From the NCBI GenBank assembly GCA_002839445.1, contig PGYB01000003.1, positions 248,001 through 312,000 of the forward strand: 64,000 nucleotides of DNA. Direction: 5' to 3'. Source of the DNA: Candidatus Riflebacteria bacterium HGW-Riflebacteria-1. Lineage in GTDB: Bacteria; Muiribacteriota; Ozemobacteria; Ozemobacterales; Ozemobacteraceae. Made by a program: the position numbers and the translations under genes. Every line of letters begins with the position of its first letter. Position 1 is the stretch's first letter. The notes under the pieces are model-generated. The model was given only the letters and a program-made list of their open reading frames with translations, was not told the origin of the DNA and ran no database searches. Shown in pieces: positions 35,572 to 45,218 of this stretch.

Positions 35572-36516
35572 ATGAGCCGAAACCTGCTTTTTTTGCCGGC
35601 GGCCGTCGGCGGCTGGATTCTCCTTTATTTCGCCGCTCTCTTTTTTCCGCCAGAAGCCGCATTACCGCAGCATATAGCTGTGTTTATCGCCGCCACAATA
35701 CTTACTCTGGCCTCAGCACTGGTAGTAGCCGGCTTTTCGCGACTCAAACAGCATCGCAATGTCTACCTGATAATTGGCCTGCTCGGGCTGATCGCGACTT
35801 TTTACTGCGCCAGACCATTGGTCAACCGCAGTCGTCTGCTCAACCGCAGTGGCGACATTCCGGGCCAGATCATCTATTTAACCGGCGAACAAAGCGGTCT
35901 GGTCGGCATCTCAGAACCTCTGCTGCTCAACCATCGCAACGAAAACTTTAAGGCGATCAACCACCAGCTCGAAGACGAATTTCCCGAATCAGCCGAACTG
36001 ATACTTCTGCTGGCAATGGTGCAACTGACGCTGGCATCAGGAATCGGCCTGTGGATCGGCGAAGGAATCGATGAAATAGCCCATCTGCTCCCGGTTGCCA
36101 TTGTAGCTACTGTTGCCGACATCTGGAGCGTCTCTTCAGGCGCCACTGCCAAAATCGTGGTTTCGTCGGCAATCAATTATTTTCTGCTGCGCTTTCCGAT
36201 GCCGGGTTATGGCTCTATTCCTTATCTGATAGGTTTGACAGACTTTCTTTTCTTTGCCATATTTTTTCAGGCGGCGGTGCGCTTTGACCTTGGCGTCAAA
36301 AAAAATGTGCTGCTGCTGCTAACATCTTTCTTTATCGCGGTTGCCGCCGCCATATTCTTTGCAACCGGTCTGCCAGTGCTGCCATTCATGGCAATACTCT
36401 TCGTCGTCGGCAATTACCGCCGCATGACCATGAAAAAAGAAGAAGTCAGACAGATCATTCTATTTGTGGTATTTATTATTATTGCATTCACACTTATCAG
36501 TAAATTTGCAAATTAA
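35572..36516 (+). CDS. Polytopic membrane protein, candidate presenilin/SPP-like aspartyl protease
   Basis: 314 residues from the ATG at 35572 (GGGAG upstream), with about nine hydrophobic helices. In order it shows VATVADIWSV (D183) in one helix, IPYLIGLTDFLFF (D224) in a later helix and GLPVLPFM (268-271) near the end. This order and spacing parallel YD, GxGD and PAL of presenilin and signal-peptide-peptidase proteases, including the archaeal homologs; here YD is AD, GLGD is GLTD and PAL is PVL. If the relationship is right it would cleave peptides inside the membrane. Alternatives are an unrelated transporter or an inactive homolog. It precedes dapF by about 20 bases. Confidence 0.6.
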   Translation: MSRNLLFLPAAVGGWILLYFAALFFPPEAALPQHIAVFIAATILTLASALVVAGFSRLKQHRNVYLIIGLLGLIATFYCARPLVNRSRLLNRSGDIPGQIIYLTGEQSGLVGISEPLLLNHRNENFKAINHQLEDEFPESAELILLLAMVQLTLASGIGLWIGEGIDEIAHLLPVAIVATVADIWSVSSGATAKIVVSSAINYFLLRFPMPGYGSIPYLIGLTDFLFFAIFFQAAVRFDLGVKKNVLLLLTSFFIAVAAAIFFATGLPVLPFMAILFVVGNYRRMTMKKEEVRQIILFVVFIIIAFTLISKFAN

Positions 36517-36537
36517 CCGGCTCAGGGAGGTCATAAC

Positions 36538-37404
36538 ATGATTGGTTTTCACAAAATGCACGGACTCGGCAACTGTTTCATTTTTTTCGACGAATTCAAC
36601 CAGGACCTGTCGTTCATCAAGACCCCCGAAAAAATAAGACTTCTTTGTACAACCAGTCACGGTCTCGGCTCTGACGGACTGGTTTTTATCGGCCAGCCCC
36701 GTGATGCCAAGCATCATTGCCGGATGGAAATGTTCAACACAGATGGCAGCGAAGCCGAAATGTGCGGCAACGCCATACGTGGCGCCGCCATGCTTTATGA
36801 TCGCAAGGCCCTCGGCATAGCTCCGGTGCTTATTGAGACCCGCAGCGGCATTAAAGAAGTGAGCTTTGAAAAAGTCAGTGATGGTGAATCTTTTTACCGG
36901 GCGCAGATGGGCCAGGCCAGCTTTGACCTGGTGCGCAGCGGCGAACTGGTGAGCGAAGACAAGCGCAAGGCGCTGGTCTGGAACTCGCAGACCTTTGAAC
37001 CGATTTATGTGAACGTCGGCAACCCGCACGCGGTGATCTTTTTGAAAACACAGCTGACACACGATGAAATGAAAACGTCTGGAGCCTGGCTGGAAACCCA
37101 TGCCAACCACCCGCGCCGCATCAATGTCGAATATGTCGAGGTATTGTCGCGCAACGAAGCCAGAGTTAATGTCTGGGAGCGTGGCTGCGGCATGACCGCT
37201 GCCTGCGGCACCGGCGCCACGGCAGTTGCCGCCGCCGGCATACAAAAAGGCCTGTTCGACAAAAAGGTAACTATTCATATGCCGGGCGGCGACCTGGTTA
37301 TTGAACAGGATGCCAACGCGATCATGCATATGACCGGGCCAGTTCAGGAAGTAGCGATCGGCCAGATTTCGGCCGGCATGGCACATCGCCTGAGCCGCGC
37401 ATGA
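36538..37404 (+). CDS. dapF: Diaminopimelate epimerase
   Basis: Converts LL- to meso-diaminopimelate for lysine and peptidoglycan synthesis. 288 residues; the two catalytic cysteines lie in EAEMCGNAIRG and ACGTGATAVAAA. The N-terminal FHKMHGLGNCFIFFDE and the C-terminal IHMPGGDLVIE are typical. GGGAGG precedes the ATG. It confirms that the organism makes meso-DAP. Confidence 0.97.
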   Translation: MIGFHKMHGLGNCFIFFDEFNQDLSFIKTPEKIRLLCTTSHGLGSDGLVFIGQPRDAKHHCRMEMFNTDGSEAEMCGNAIRGAAMLYDRKALGIAPVLIETRSGIKEVSFEKVSDGESFYRAQMGQASFDLVRSGELVSEDKRKALVWNSQTFEPIYVNVGNPHAVIFLKTQLTHDEMKTSGAWLETHANHPRRINVEYVEVLSRNEARVNVWERGCGMTAACGTGATAVAAAGIQKGLFDKKVTIHMPGGDLVIEQDANAIMHMTGPVQEVAIGQISAGMAHRLSRA

Positions 37405-37949
37405 GTTTCGCCAGCGAAGCACTGCAGGCGGTTCGCAAAACACTCGAAGCGGTGCTGGCCGGAAGGCCGGCACCGCAGCTGACTTTTAGCGACCCCCGTT
37501 TTAAAGAACATTGCGGCATTTTTGTAACCTTGAAAAAGCATGATGAACTGCGGGGCTGCATTGGCCTGATTCGTGGCATAGAACCGCTGTCAGAGGCGAT
37601 CAGCGAAATGGCAGTGGCGGCAGCTACTCAAGACCCGCGTTTTCCCAAAGTGCAACTGGCCGAACTCGCAGATATTGACATAGAAATTTCAGTTTTGACA
37701 CCGCTGAGCAAAGTTGCAGATCTTGCTGAAATAAAAATCGGCAGAGACGGCCTGCTGCTGCAGTATCGCGGCCATTCTGGCCTGTTGCTGCCACAGGTGC
37801 CGATTGAATGGAACTGGGATGTCGAAGAATTTCTCGAAAATCTCTGCCACAAAGCCGGCTTGCCAGCCGGTTCGCACCAGGAACCCGGCGCGGTTCTGCT
37901 GAAATTTTCGGCAGATATTTTTTCAGAAAACAGGCATGAGCAAGTTTGA
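37401..37949 (+). CDS. AMMECR1-domain protein
   Basis: 182 residues of the AMMECR1 fold: FVTLKKHDELRGCIGLI with the LRGCIG signature, AAATQDPRF, DIDIEISVLTPL and WDVEEFLENLCHKAGLP. This family is component A of AmmeMemoRadiSam systems and of unknown biochemical role; no Memo or radical-SAM partner is adjacent. The start overlaps the dapF stop as ATGA. Confidence 0.92.
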   Translation: MSFASEALQAVRKTLEAVLAGRPAPQLTFSDPRFKEHCGIFVTLKKHDELRGCIGLIRGIEPLSEAISEMAVAAATQDPRFPKVQLAELADIDIEISVLTPLSKVADLAEIKIGRDGLLLQYRGHSGLLLPQVPIEWNWDVEEFLENLCHKAGLPAGSHQEPGAVLLKFSADIFSENRHEQV

Positions 37950-37974
37950 CGCTTCCCTGAGGGCGTGTTACACT
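37946..37974 (+). promoter_or_regulatory. Sigma-70-type promoter of pseudopilin cluster 1
   Basis: TTGACG (37946-37951), 17-base spacer, TACACT (37969-37974), about 50 bases before the ATG at 38024. The -35 overlaps the end of the AMMECR1 gene. Confidence 0.6.
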
Positions 37975-38023
37975 TAAAGAAACGACTTGCATTGGCCGGC
38001 AAATTTGAGGACGGGAGAAAGCG

Positions 38024-40432
38024 ATGAATCGACAGGGCTTTGCTTACCTGGTAGCGGTTTTGATTCTGGGTTTGCTCGCTTTCATGGGCCTGTTTCTCGC
38101 CCAGAGCAGCTCGGCCGAATACTCGCAGGCAGCCATCTCGGTATATCGCACCATGGGGCGCCAGCTCGCCGAAGCAGCAGCTGACGAAGCCTATGTCATG
38201 GTCGAAGAGCGCTTTAAAGACAAAACCGAAACCGGTTTTTTTCAGCAGCTGCTCTGGCAGGCCTCTGGATCGCAGACTCCCAAGGGCGGTGGCTCTACCG
38301 GCCTCAACCCCACCCTGCTCCATGACTTCACCGATCTCAAAGACAAAGTCACCCAGACCCTGACGCTCAAAGATTATCATATGACCCGCGCCGGCTTCAC
38401 CGTCGAAAAAATTCTGCCGAGTATCAAGGGCTGCCGGCCAATTCCACAGGGCCCGCTCGACGATGCTGAGTCTTATCATCGCGCCCCTGACCGTCAGAAG
38501 GGCTTTGATGACCACTACTCCCGCGACTGGTACCTCGTAGTACAGCTCGACATCACTATCGCATTGCAAAAGCAGCGCAAATTCAAGATCGACTACACTA
38601 TTTCGCGCGACGTAAAAGTTCTTAATCTCAGCCCGATAGCGCGCAATTACACGATGTTCAGCATACTCGGCCACCGCATACCTGCCGGTGACGCGGCGAC
38701 CATTCAGGCCACGCTGCGCAACGAAATGAACATGCCGGACCGGGCTGGCGGCCGCCTCATTTTATGGAACATGCCATTTCAATCGCGTGTTTACATGCAC
38801 GGCCCGGCGATCATCAATATCGAAAACCCCGAACTGGCCAACGAACGTCAGTTTGCCGGCGCTTTTAATATCTACGACCCCAAATACCCGAAGCCCGGTA
38901 TTAACCAGGCATTTCAGTACAGCGACACATTTTTTGGCATGTCGTATCTGCCAACGATGGGCAGAGCAATCTTTCCGTCAAAAACCCTGTGGGATTCAAT
39001 TGCCGTCTGGTGGCGGCCTGGCAAACAGCGCAAGTCAGACGAAGTCGCCAACCGCGACACCTATCTTGGGCTTTTCACCGATGAAACCGCTTATGGCGGC
39101 CTGCTGCCACACCGCAACCGCACTTTCACCGAAGTTCTTGGCGATATCAGCTCTCGTGGTATCCAGGATACTTATTTTCGTGGAACCAACGTAAACCAGA
39201 AATTTCTGCCGGGCGGGCCTTTCTGCCGCACTCCGTGGAAATTCGTCTCGGCATCACTGATGGCCGAAGACCGCTACCTGCCGAACAGCAATGCCGACTT
39301 CAGCGGCGCCGTCAGCAAGGTTTTTCCGAAAGACGACCAGCACCTGCGTATCGAGCACCGCTGGCTTGCCGATGATACCAAAATAGCCGAACAGAGCCGC
39401 ATTTACGCGAGAACCTATAAAATCAAATACAATAACGTTACCAATAACATTGAAACGCCGGTCAAAGAAGAGCTGATGGAGTTTTCGCTCAGTTACTTCA
39501 ACGAATCTGACCCTGAAGGCTTTCTCGGCAAACTTGGTTATTCACTCTCATCAATTGGCGAGAGTTTCTGGCGCAACTTTACCATGCCTTTCGAAGCGAT
39601 CACGGTCATTGCTTCACCACTCATCAACCGCATCTGGCCTGGCCAGGACACCATGGTAACGGCGAGCGCCGAGCAGATCTTCAAGAATCTGTTTCCTAAC
39701 AATTTCAAGTATAATTTTCGCGCCAGCGCCACCCGCAAGTATGCTGATGAAAGCGAAATACCTCGTGATGCCGAAGGCCGCTGGCTGCTCAATGGCGTAT
39801 ACTGGCTCGACTCCTGTCAGATTGACAGCTCGGTCACTTACGTCGGAACCGGCACCATCATGGTCACCAGGTTTACTCCCGACCGTCCGTTTAAGATCAG
39901 GGGCAACATTGTCGCCTTAAAGGCCGCCGATCAGGTTACGCCTGTCGGCCATCTGAACATTTTCTATCACCCATACGACCAGACAGTTACCGATGTCACT
40001 GAGCGCATGCTGGTCATCGAAGGCTCTGGCAACATGATCGAAGCCAGTGTGTTTTCGTGCTACGGCATCAGAACGACTGACGGTGATGTTCTTGACCTGA
40101 CCAGAGTCGGCATCTATCCTGAACGGCCTACCAACGAATGGGCCGGCGACTGTCTCAGCAAAATATCAGATGTTTCGAACATGATTTATGGCAACTATGT
40201 AAATTTCTACATGTGCAAAGACAAGCAGGAAGGCGATCTCTGGATAGTTCACAACTTTAACAGCCCGATGTATTTTGACAAATACGGCACAGGCTACAAG
40301 GCTGCCCAGGTTAAAATCGATGAAAACGAAGAGAGCCGCAAGGCTTACGAGCTGAAAGCTCATGAATTCTTTATGAGTCCACGCATCATGCACGTGGCAA
40401 GTATGGGCGGCAGCGGGGAAGACGATGAATAA
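38024..40432 (+). CDS. PilX-like large pseudopilin-associated protein
   Basis: 802 residues. The N-terminus MNRQGFAYLVAVLILGLLAF is a short basic leader, a Gly-Phe step and one membrane helix, as in PilX/GspK-type minor pilins; but the usual Glu at +5 is absent. The large outside domain has no family I recognise; it contains FKIRGNIVALKAADQVTPVG, a polymer-like beta segment also seen in the paralog at 56011. GGGAGAAAG precedes the start. It heads a four-gene operon of pilin-like proteins without ATPase or platform genes. Confidence 0.8.
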   Translation: MNRQGFAYLVAVLILGLLAFMGLFLAQSSSAEYSQAAISVYRTMGRQLAEAAADEAYVMVEERFKDKTETGFFQQLLWQASGSQTPKGGGSTGLNPTLLHDFTDLKDKVTQTLTLKDYHMTRAGFTVEKILPSIKGCRPIPQGPLDDAESYHRAPDRQKGFDDHYSRDWYLVVQLDITIALQKQRKFKIDYTISRDVKVLNLSPIARNYTMFSILGHRIPAGDAATIQATLRNEMNMPDRAGGRLILWNMPFQSRVYMHGPAIINIENPELANERQFAGAFNIYDPKYPKPGINQAFQYSDTFFGMSYLPTMGRAIFPSKTLWDSIAVWWRPGKQRKSDEVANRDTYLGLFTDETAYGGLLPHRNRTFTEVLGDISSRGIQDTYFRGTNVNQKFLPGGPFCRTPWKFVSASLMAEDRYLPNSNADFSGAVSKVFPKDDQHLRIEHRWLADDTKIAEQSRIYARTYKIKYNNVTNNIETPVKEELMEFSLSYFNESDPEGFLGKLGYSLSSIGESFWRNFTMPFEAITVIASPLINRIWPGQDTMVTASAEQIFKNLFPNNFKYNFRASATRKYADESEIPRDAEGRWLLNGVYWLDSCQIDSSVTYVGTGTIMVTRFTPDRPFKIRGNIVALKAADQVTPVGHLNIFYHPYDQTVTDVTERMLVIEGSGNMIEASVFSCYGIRTTDGDVLDLTRVGIYPERPTNEWAGDCLSKISDVSNMIYGNYVNFYMCKDKQEGDLWIVHNFNSPMYFDKYGTGYKAAQVKIDENEESRKAYELKAHEFFMSPRIMHVASMGGSGEDDE

Positions 40433-40874
40433 AACACGAGCCTTTACCACACCTGAGCTGCTGATGACGATTGTGGTGTTTTCATTCGGACTGCTGCCAC
40501 TGATCGTGCTCTTTCAAAGCAGCCACAAGCAGACTGCTCAGGCAAAAAATCTCATGGTTGCCCACAGCCTCGGTCGCACCATGATCGCTGAGATTCGCTC
40601 TCTCGGTTTCGAAGTGCTCGAACAGGAAATGCAGGGTTCGCGCCTTAACATCATACATAGCGCAAGGCCAGTAGAAGGTCCGTTGGTCAGCGATGACGCA
40701 GAATCAACCGTTTACCCTGAGTATTACAAGAGATTTACTACCAGCGTCAAACTCGAACGCGCCAGCACTGATCAGAACAAAAAAATTCGCGTAGAACTCG
40801 ATATCGAATGGAAAGAGCCCAACCGCAGCTTTAACCTGGGCTTTGGAACGGTAGTTGGAAAATATGGCAATTAA
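40425..40874 (+). CDS. PilV/GspI-like pseudopilin (Ala at -1)
   Basis: 149 residues. N-terminus MNKTRAFTTPELLMTIVVFS: a prepilin leader whose F-T-x-x-E segment follows Ala where most prepilins have Gly. The helix is followed by a small soluble domain. The start overlaps the end of the previous gene by 8 bases (ATGAATAA), which couples translation. A similar A-F site occurs in the protein at 59886. Confidence 0.85.
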   Translation: MNKTRAFTTPELLMTIVVFSFGLLPLIVLFQSSHKQTAQAKNLMVAHSLGRTMIAEIRSLGFEVLEQEMQGSRLNIIHSARPVEGPLVSDDAESTVYPEYYKRFTTSVKLERASTDQNKKIRVELDIEWKEPNRSFNLGFGTVVGKYGN

Positions 40875-41628
40875 AAGATCCACAGGTTTCACACTCACAG
40901 AAATGATGGTAGTAGTTGTCGTCGTTTCGATGATAATGGGCTACGCCTGGCATTTTTTCTTCAGCGGCCGCGAAACCATGCGTCACACGGTGTCGCAGAG
41001 CCAGATTCAGCTTGACACCCGTTTGTTTCTCGACAATCTCGAGATCGAAATGGCTTCATGCTACGCGTTCTCCGAGGTTGACACCGCTAACAAAAAATTT
41101 GCCTTTTACGCTTTCACCTTTACGCCACCGCATCTTGACGATGTTCTATATGACACCACCGGTACTCCACACAGCACCGGCAAAGACAGCAACTCAGCAC
41201 TGTCGATGGTTAAATATGAATATCAGTGGCAAACAGACGGAACCGTGCTTAAAAAGCGCACTCCTGGCCTGCTCAAATTCCTTCAGGAACCAATGAATTT
41301 TACCGAAAGTACACCGACTGATGTGCGTTACAGCACAATGCAAAAAACCGTTCTGCGCGACATTGCCGACTTCGAAGTAAAAGCGTATTCGCAAAAAATG
41401 CAGCGTGACGGCGAAACATTAAACCCGGTTATCGCACCGGTCACCGCTGATAAAATCAACGAAGCTGCTTTCATCGTGCTCAGGATTCACACAAAAATCG
41501 ACGAAGGTTCTGAAAAGAGACGCGACGAAGAACTCGACATTGTTACCAAGTTCTACAGCAGCGTAAAACTTGCAGAAGTGGCTAATCCCGGACATTTCTC
41601 TTCTACAGACAGTGACGGCAGGTTTTAA
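40864..41628 (+). CDS. PilW/GspJ-like pseudopilin
   Basis: 254 residues from the ATG at 40864 (an in-frame TTG lies nine bases earlier). N-terminus AIKRSTGFTLTEMMVVVVVV is a classical prepilin leader with Gly-Phe cleavage site and Glu+5. The soluble domain (QSQIQLDTRLFLDNLEIEMA) is the usual GspJ/PilW pattern. It overlaps the previous gene by 11 bases. Confidence 0.88.
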   Translation: MAIKRSTGFTLTEMMVVVVVVSMIMGYAWHFFFSGRETMRHTVSQSQIQLDTRLFLDNLEIEMASCYAFSEVDTANKKFAFYAFTFTPPHLDDVLYDTTGTPHSTGKDSNSALSMVKYEYQWQTDGTVLKKRTPGLLKFLQEPMNFTESTPTDVRYSTMQKTVLRDIADFEVKAYSQKMQRDGETLNPVIAPVTADKINEAAFIVLRIHTKIDEGSEKRRDEELDIVTKFYSSVKLAEVANPGHFSSTDSDGRF

Positions 41629-42435
41629 ATGGAAGACAAACGCTGGCCAATTATCGGTATAAGCCTGTTGATGATAATTCTCATCTACAGTTTTCTGACC
41701 ACGGTTTTTAAATCTGACCAGAAGCGCTTCAGTCACGACCGAATATTTGTCGACTACTCAGACTACCGCCATGGCACAAAGACCGAACCCGCCCAGCGCC
41801 CAGCACACGCGCCGGCCTACCGCCATCCCAAAGCCTACAAGGCGGCCCAGGAAGCTAACGAGATCAAGCGCACCATGTTTCAGAACGTGGTAACTGCAAC
41901 AATCAGCACCTATAACACGCACATGAACGAGGCGCTTAAAAACACGCCATCGCCAAGCGCGCAGTTCCCCAAGCCGATGAAAAATCAGCAGTATGATCAG
42001 ATCATCGAACTTTCAATGAAGCCGCAGCCCGAATTTCAGTCGGGCATGCAGCATTTTGCCTCCGGCAACTACCAGAAAGCTCTCGAACTGTTTAATTCAT
42101 CTCTCGACAAGGTCGACGCGATGGATGTAAAAAATCGCATAGATCTGTTCAGCATGATGGCAGAGTGCTATTTCAAACTCGGCAGCGACGATGGTTACAT
42201 TCAGAACAAGATTCGTCAGGTGCGCATGGAACGCCGCCTCAAGCAGGTTATTCAGGCGACCTTCCCCGAAAAGGCTGACAGCATAATGGCGTTCGACTGG
42301 TCATCCACCCAGGAAGCCTCAAAGCAATTGCTGCGCATGCGCTCACTCGCGGCAAGATCAGATTCGCCTCAGATGCAGGAAATGCTCAAGCGCGCCGAAC
42401 TCGACCTCGAAGTATCCCGCAAAGTCACCCAGTAA
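41629..42435 (+). CDS. Membrane-anchored TPR-like protein
   Basis: 268 residues; starts at the base after the previous stop. One N-terminal membrane helix (WPIIGISLLMIILIYSFLTT), a Pro- and His-rich linker and a helical segment with a TPR-like motif (GMQHFASGNYQKALELFNSS). Likely a periplasmic scaffold for the three pilin-like proteins upstream. No family recognised. Confidence 0.75.
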   Translation: MEDKRWPIIGISLLMIILIYSFLTTVFKSDQKRFSHDRIFVDYSDYRHGTKTEPAQRPAHAPAYRHPKAYKAAQEANEIKRTMFQNVVTATISTYNTHMNEALKNTPSPSAQFPKPMKNQQYDQIIELSMKPQPEFQSGMQHFASGNYQKALELFNSSLDKVDAMDVKNRIDLFSMMAECYFKLGSDDGYIQNKIRQVRMERRLKQVIQATFPEKADSIMAFDWSSTQEASKQLLRMRSLAARSDSPQMQEMLKRAELDLEVSRKVTQ

Positions 42436-42542
42436 GCTCACCCCCAAACGTTTTACCGAGCCTCCCCCGCACTTCATCTGACACCATTCACAGAAAATTC
42501 GTTCACAGCGAAAAACTGGATATCGGAATCGTCTTTGTGTTT

Positions 42543-42626
42543 GTCATTATGCGCGTAGCGAAGCGGAGTCGCAGAATCCATGACTTTACCTGCATTCTGG
42601 ATCCTGCGACTCCGCGCAGGATGACG
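42543..42626 (-). repeat. Dispersed palindromic repeat family 1, copy C
   Basis: GTCATTATGCGCGTAGCGAA on the left and GCGCAGGATGACGATTACG on the right, with GAATCCATG and CATTCTGG in the centre. Same orientation as copy B. It lies between convergent genes. Confidence 0.85.
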
Positions 42627-42702
42627 ATTACGACGTGCAGGATGTACTAGTGCGAGAACGAACGAAACAAGTAGAATTGGTATGACACGTAAGTTTGTAA
42701 GA

Positions 42703-42737
42703 TAAAAAAACGCCCCGTTGCCGGGGCGTTTTTTGTT
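42703..42737. terminator. Bidirectional rho-independent terminator
   Basis: AAAAAAACGCCCCG-TTG-CCGGGGCGTTTTTT: A-tract on one side, T-tract on the other. Serves pnp on the minus strand and possibly the pseudopilin operon on the plus strand. Confidence 0.92.
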
Positions 42738-42753
42738 TGTAGGTAAGTTTCGC

Positions 42754-44862
42754 TCAGTTCTCTGGCGGTTGTTCCATGCAGGCTTTGCGCGAGAGGTTAA
42801 CGCGACCCTGTGAGTCGACTTCGATAACCTTTACCTGAACTTCGTCGCCAATGTTAACAACGTCTTCGACCTTGTTAACTCTGCGGTGTTCGAGCTGGCT
42901 GATATGAACCATGCCTTCGATACCGGGCAGAATTTCGACAAAGGCGCCAAAGTTCATGATTCTCTTCACCTTGCCAACGTAGATTTTGCCTACTTCGGCA
43001 TCTTCGGTGACCTGACGGATCATGAAAACGGCTTTTGCATTGGCAGCCGCATCAGGGCTGATAATGAGAATGCGACCATCGTCATTGGCTTCGATTTCGA
43101 CACCGGTTTCTTCGGTGATCTTGCGGATCATCTTGCCACCTGGCCCGATGACGTTTCTGATCTTCTCGGGATCAATCTCAATGGTAACGATTCTGGGCGC
43201 ATACTCCGAAAGTTCGGGGCGATGAGCCTGAATAGCCTCATTCATCTTGCCGAGAATATGCAGGCGGCCTTCTTTTGCCTGGTTAAGTGCATGTCGCATG
43301 ATTTCGAGAGTTACGCCGGTGATCTTGATATCCATCTGCAGCGCGGTAACGCCATGCGAGGTGCCGGCTACCTTGAAATCCATGTCGCCGAAGTGGTCTT
43401 CGTCGCCGAGAATATCGCTGAGCACCTTGAAGTTTTCGCCTTCTTTGATCAGACCCATGGCGATACCTGCTACCGGGGCCTTGATCGGCACACCGGCATC
43501 CATCATTGCCAGACTGCCTGAACAGACAGAGGCCATAGACGAACTGCCGTTACTCGACATGATTTCACTGACCATGCGCACAGTGTAAGGGAAGTCAGAA
43601 GATGACGGCATTACATGCTTGAGAGCACGTTCAGCAAGAGCACCATGACCAATTTCACGACGGCCAGGGCCGCGATTTGGCTTTGATTCGCCAACCGAGA
43701 ACGGCGGGAAATTATAGTGCAGAATGAATTTCTTCTTATACTCGTCGTCAAGACCATCGATTATCTGAGAGTCGCGACTGGCTCCGAGAGTTACAATACC
43801 GAGAGACTGCGTCTGGCCACGATTGAAAAGAGCCGAACCGTGTGTGCGCGGCAAAAAGCCAACGGCACAGCTGATCGGTCTGACATCATTAAGAGCACGC
43901 TTGTCGATTCTGCGGGTATCTTCGAGAATCATGCGGCGCATTTCGGTATAAATTAACGATTCGAGAACTCCTTTGGCAGTTGCATCCTTTTCTTTGGCGA
44001 CTTCTTCGCCGAATCTCGCTACCATCTGTTCTGCCATTTTCAGTTTGAGCACTCTGAATTTTTCGACTCTTTCGATCTTTTCTACGGTGCAAAGAGCGTC
44101 TTTAACATCGCCTATCAGCGACTTTACAACTTCTTCTGTTTCGAGATCTGGTGCCGGCGCTACCACAACCGTCTTAGGCTTGCCGACTTTGGCTGCCAGT
44201 TCTTTTTGCGCGATAGCCAGCTTTTTGATGTTGGCATGCGCGAAACCGAGAGCCTCAATGAGTTCTTCTTCAGATACTTCTGATGAGCCGCATTCGACCA
44301 TGGTGATTGCGTCTTCGGTGCCGGCCACGACCATTTCGATGCTGCTGCCATCAACCTGCTCCGGAGAGGGGTTCAATACCAGCTTGCCATCGATCTTACA
44401 GACACGAACGGCGGCTATAGCCTGGAGTAAGGGAACTTCAGACACCATAAGCGAACAACTGGCAGCGTTCATGCCCAGAATATCAACCTGGTTCACTTTG
44501 TCGTATGAGAGAACGTATACGGCCAGCTGGATATCATTATGATAATGCTCAGGAAACATCGGGCGCAGGGGGCGGTCGATCAGACGACAGGTCAGAATTT
44601 CTTTTGTCGTCGGGCGGCCTTCACGTTTAAAGAAGCCACCGGGAATCTTGCCGGCGGCGTAGGTTTTTTCAGTATAATCAACGGTCATCGGCAGGAAGTC
44701 ACAACCTTCGCGAGCTTCTTTACTTGCAACAACTGCTGAAAACGCCACAGAATCACCACAACGAACCACGACCGCACCAGATGCCTGTTCGGCTAGAGCG
44801 CCAGTTTCGAAGGTAATGGTGTGACCGTCTAGTTCACATGCTACTATTTCAAATTTCTGCAT
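42754..44862 (-). CDS. pnp: Polynucleotide phosphorylase
   Basis: A 3'-to-5' exoribonuclease and RNA-tailing enzyme. 702 residues, typical length. Two RNase PH domains, with the catalytic region SDILGDEDHFGDMDFKVAGT in the second; then a KH domain (IRNVIGPGGKMIRKITEETG) and an S1 domain (YVGKVKRIMNFGAFVEILPG) at the C-terminus. AAGGAG precedes the ATG. It follows rpsO by about 10 bases, the classic rpsO-pnp arrangement. Confidence 0.98.
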   Translation of the reverse strand: MQKFEIVACELDGHTITFETGALAEQASGAVVVRCGDSVAFSAVVASKEAREGCDFLPMTVDYTEKTYAAGKIPGGFFKREGRPTTKEILTCRLIDRPLRPMFPEHYHNDIQLAVYVLSYDKVNQVDILGMNAASCSLMVSEVPLLQAIAAVRVCKIDGKLVLNPSPEQVDGSSIEMVVAGTEDAITMVECGSSEVSEEELIEALGFAHANIKKLAIAQKELAAKVGKPKTVVVAPAPDLETEEVVKSLIGDVKDALCTVEKIERVEKFRVLKLKMAEQMVARFGEEVAKEKDATAKGVLESLIYTEMRRMILEDTRRIDKRALNDVRPISCAVGFLPRTHGSALFNRGQTQSLGIVTLGASRDSQIIDGLDDEYKKKFILHYNFPPFSVGESKPNRGPGRREIGHGALAERALKHVMPSSSDFPYTVRMVSEIMSSNGSSSMASVCSGSLAMMDAGVPIKAPVAGIAMGLIKEGENFKVLSDILGDEDHFGDMDFKVAGTSHGVTALQMDIKITGVTLEIMRHALNQAKEGRLHILGKMNEAIQAHRPELSEYAPRIVTIEIDPEKIRNVIGPGGKMIRKITEETGVEIEANDDGRILIISPDAAANAKAVFMIRQVTEDAEVGKIYVGKVKRIMNFGAFVEILPGIEGMVHISQLEHRRVNKVEDVVNIGDEVQVKVIEVDSQGRVNLSRKACMEQPPEN

Positions 44863-44871
44863 TGCATCTCC

Positions 44872-45141
44872 TTAGCGGCGCAGGCCGAGGCGTGCAATCA
44901 ATGCCTGGTAACGCTCAGCGCTTTTATTCTTAAGATAAGCGAGGTGGCGTTTGCGGGCGCCGATCATTTTGAGAAGTCCGCGGCGAGAATGGTGGTCTTT
45001 GGGGTTCTTTTCAAAATGTGAAGAAAGATTGTTGATTCTTTCGGTGAGCAGCGCGACCTGAACTTCAGGTGAGCCGGTGTCTTTGTCAGACAGTTTGTAA
45101 TCTTCGATTACCTTTACTTTGCCTTCTTTGGTGACAGTCAT
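44872..45141 (-). CDS. rpsO: 30S ribosomal protein S15
   Basis: 89 residues from the ATG at 45141, exactly the usual S15 length. It binds 16S rRNA early in assembly. Sequence includes [36 protein letters not shown] and [26 protein letters not shown] lies upstream. A leader of about 70 bases separates the start from its promoter and could carry the autoregulatory structure known for rpsO. Confidence 0.98.
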   Translation of the reverse strand: MTVTKEGKVKVIEDYKLSDKDTGSPEVQVALLTERINNLSSHFEKNPKDHHSRRGLLKMIGARKRHLAYLKNKSAERYQALIARLGLRR

Positions 45142-45218
45142 TGGAAAACTCCTTTTCTGCAAGTTGTAGAACCAAGCATTGCCACTTTGGGTCAACCCTA
45201 GATCTACATACGGGCAAG

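Larger units (their letters stand above)
42436..42753. other. Intergenic region with repeat and terminator
   Basis: About 320 bases between the convergent ends of pseudopilin cluster 1 and pnp. It holds copy C of palindromic repeat family 1 and a bidirectional terminator; nothing else. Confidence 0.75.

Noticed and set aside
36460..38674. Long minus-strand frames opposite dapF and the PilX-like gene
   Set aside because: They mirror codon structure of strongly supported plus-strand genes, have no ribosome sites and no family motifs.
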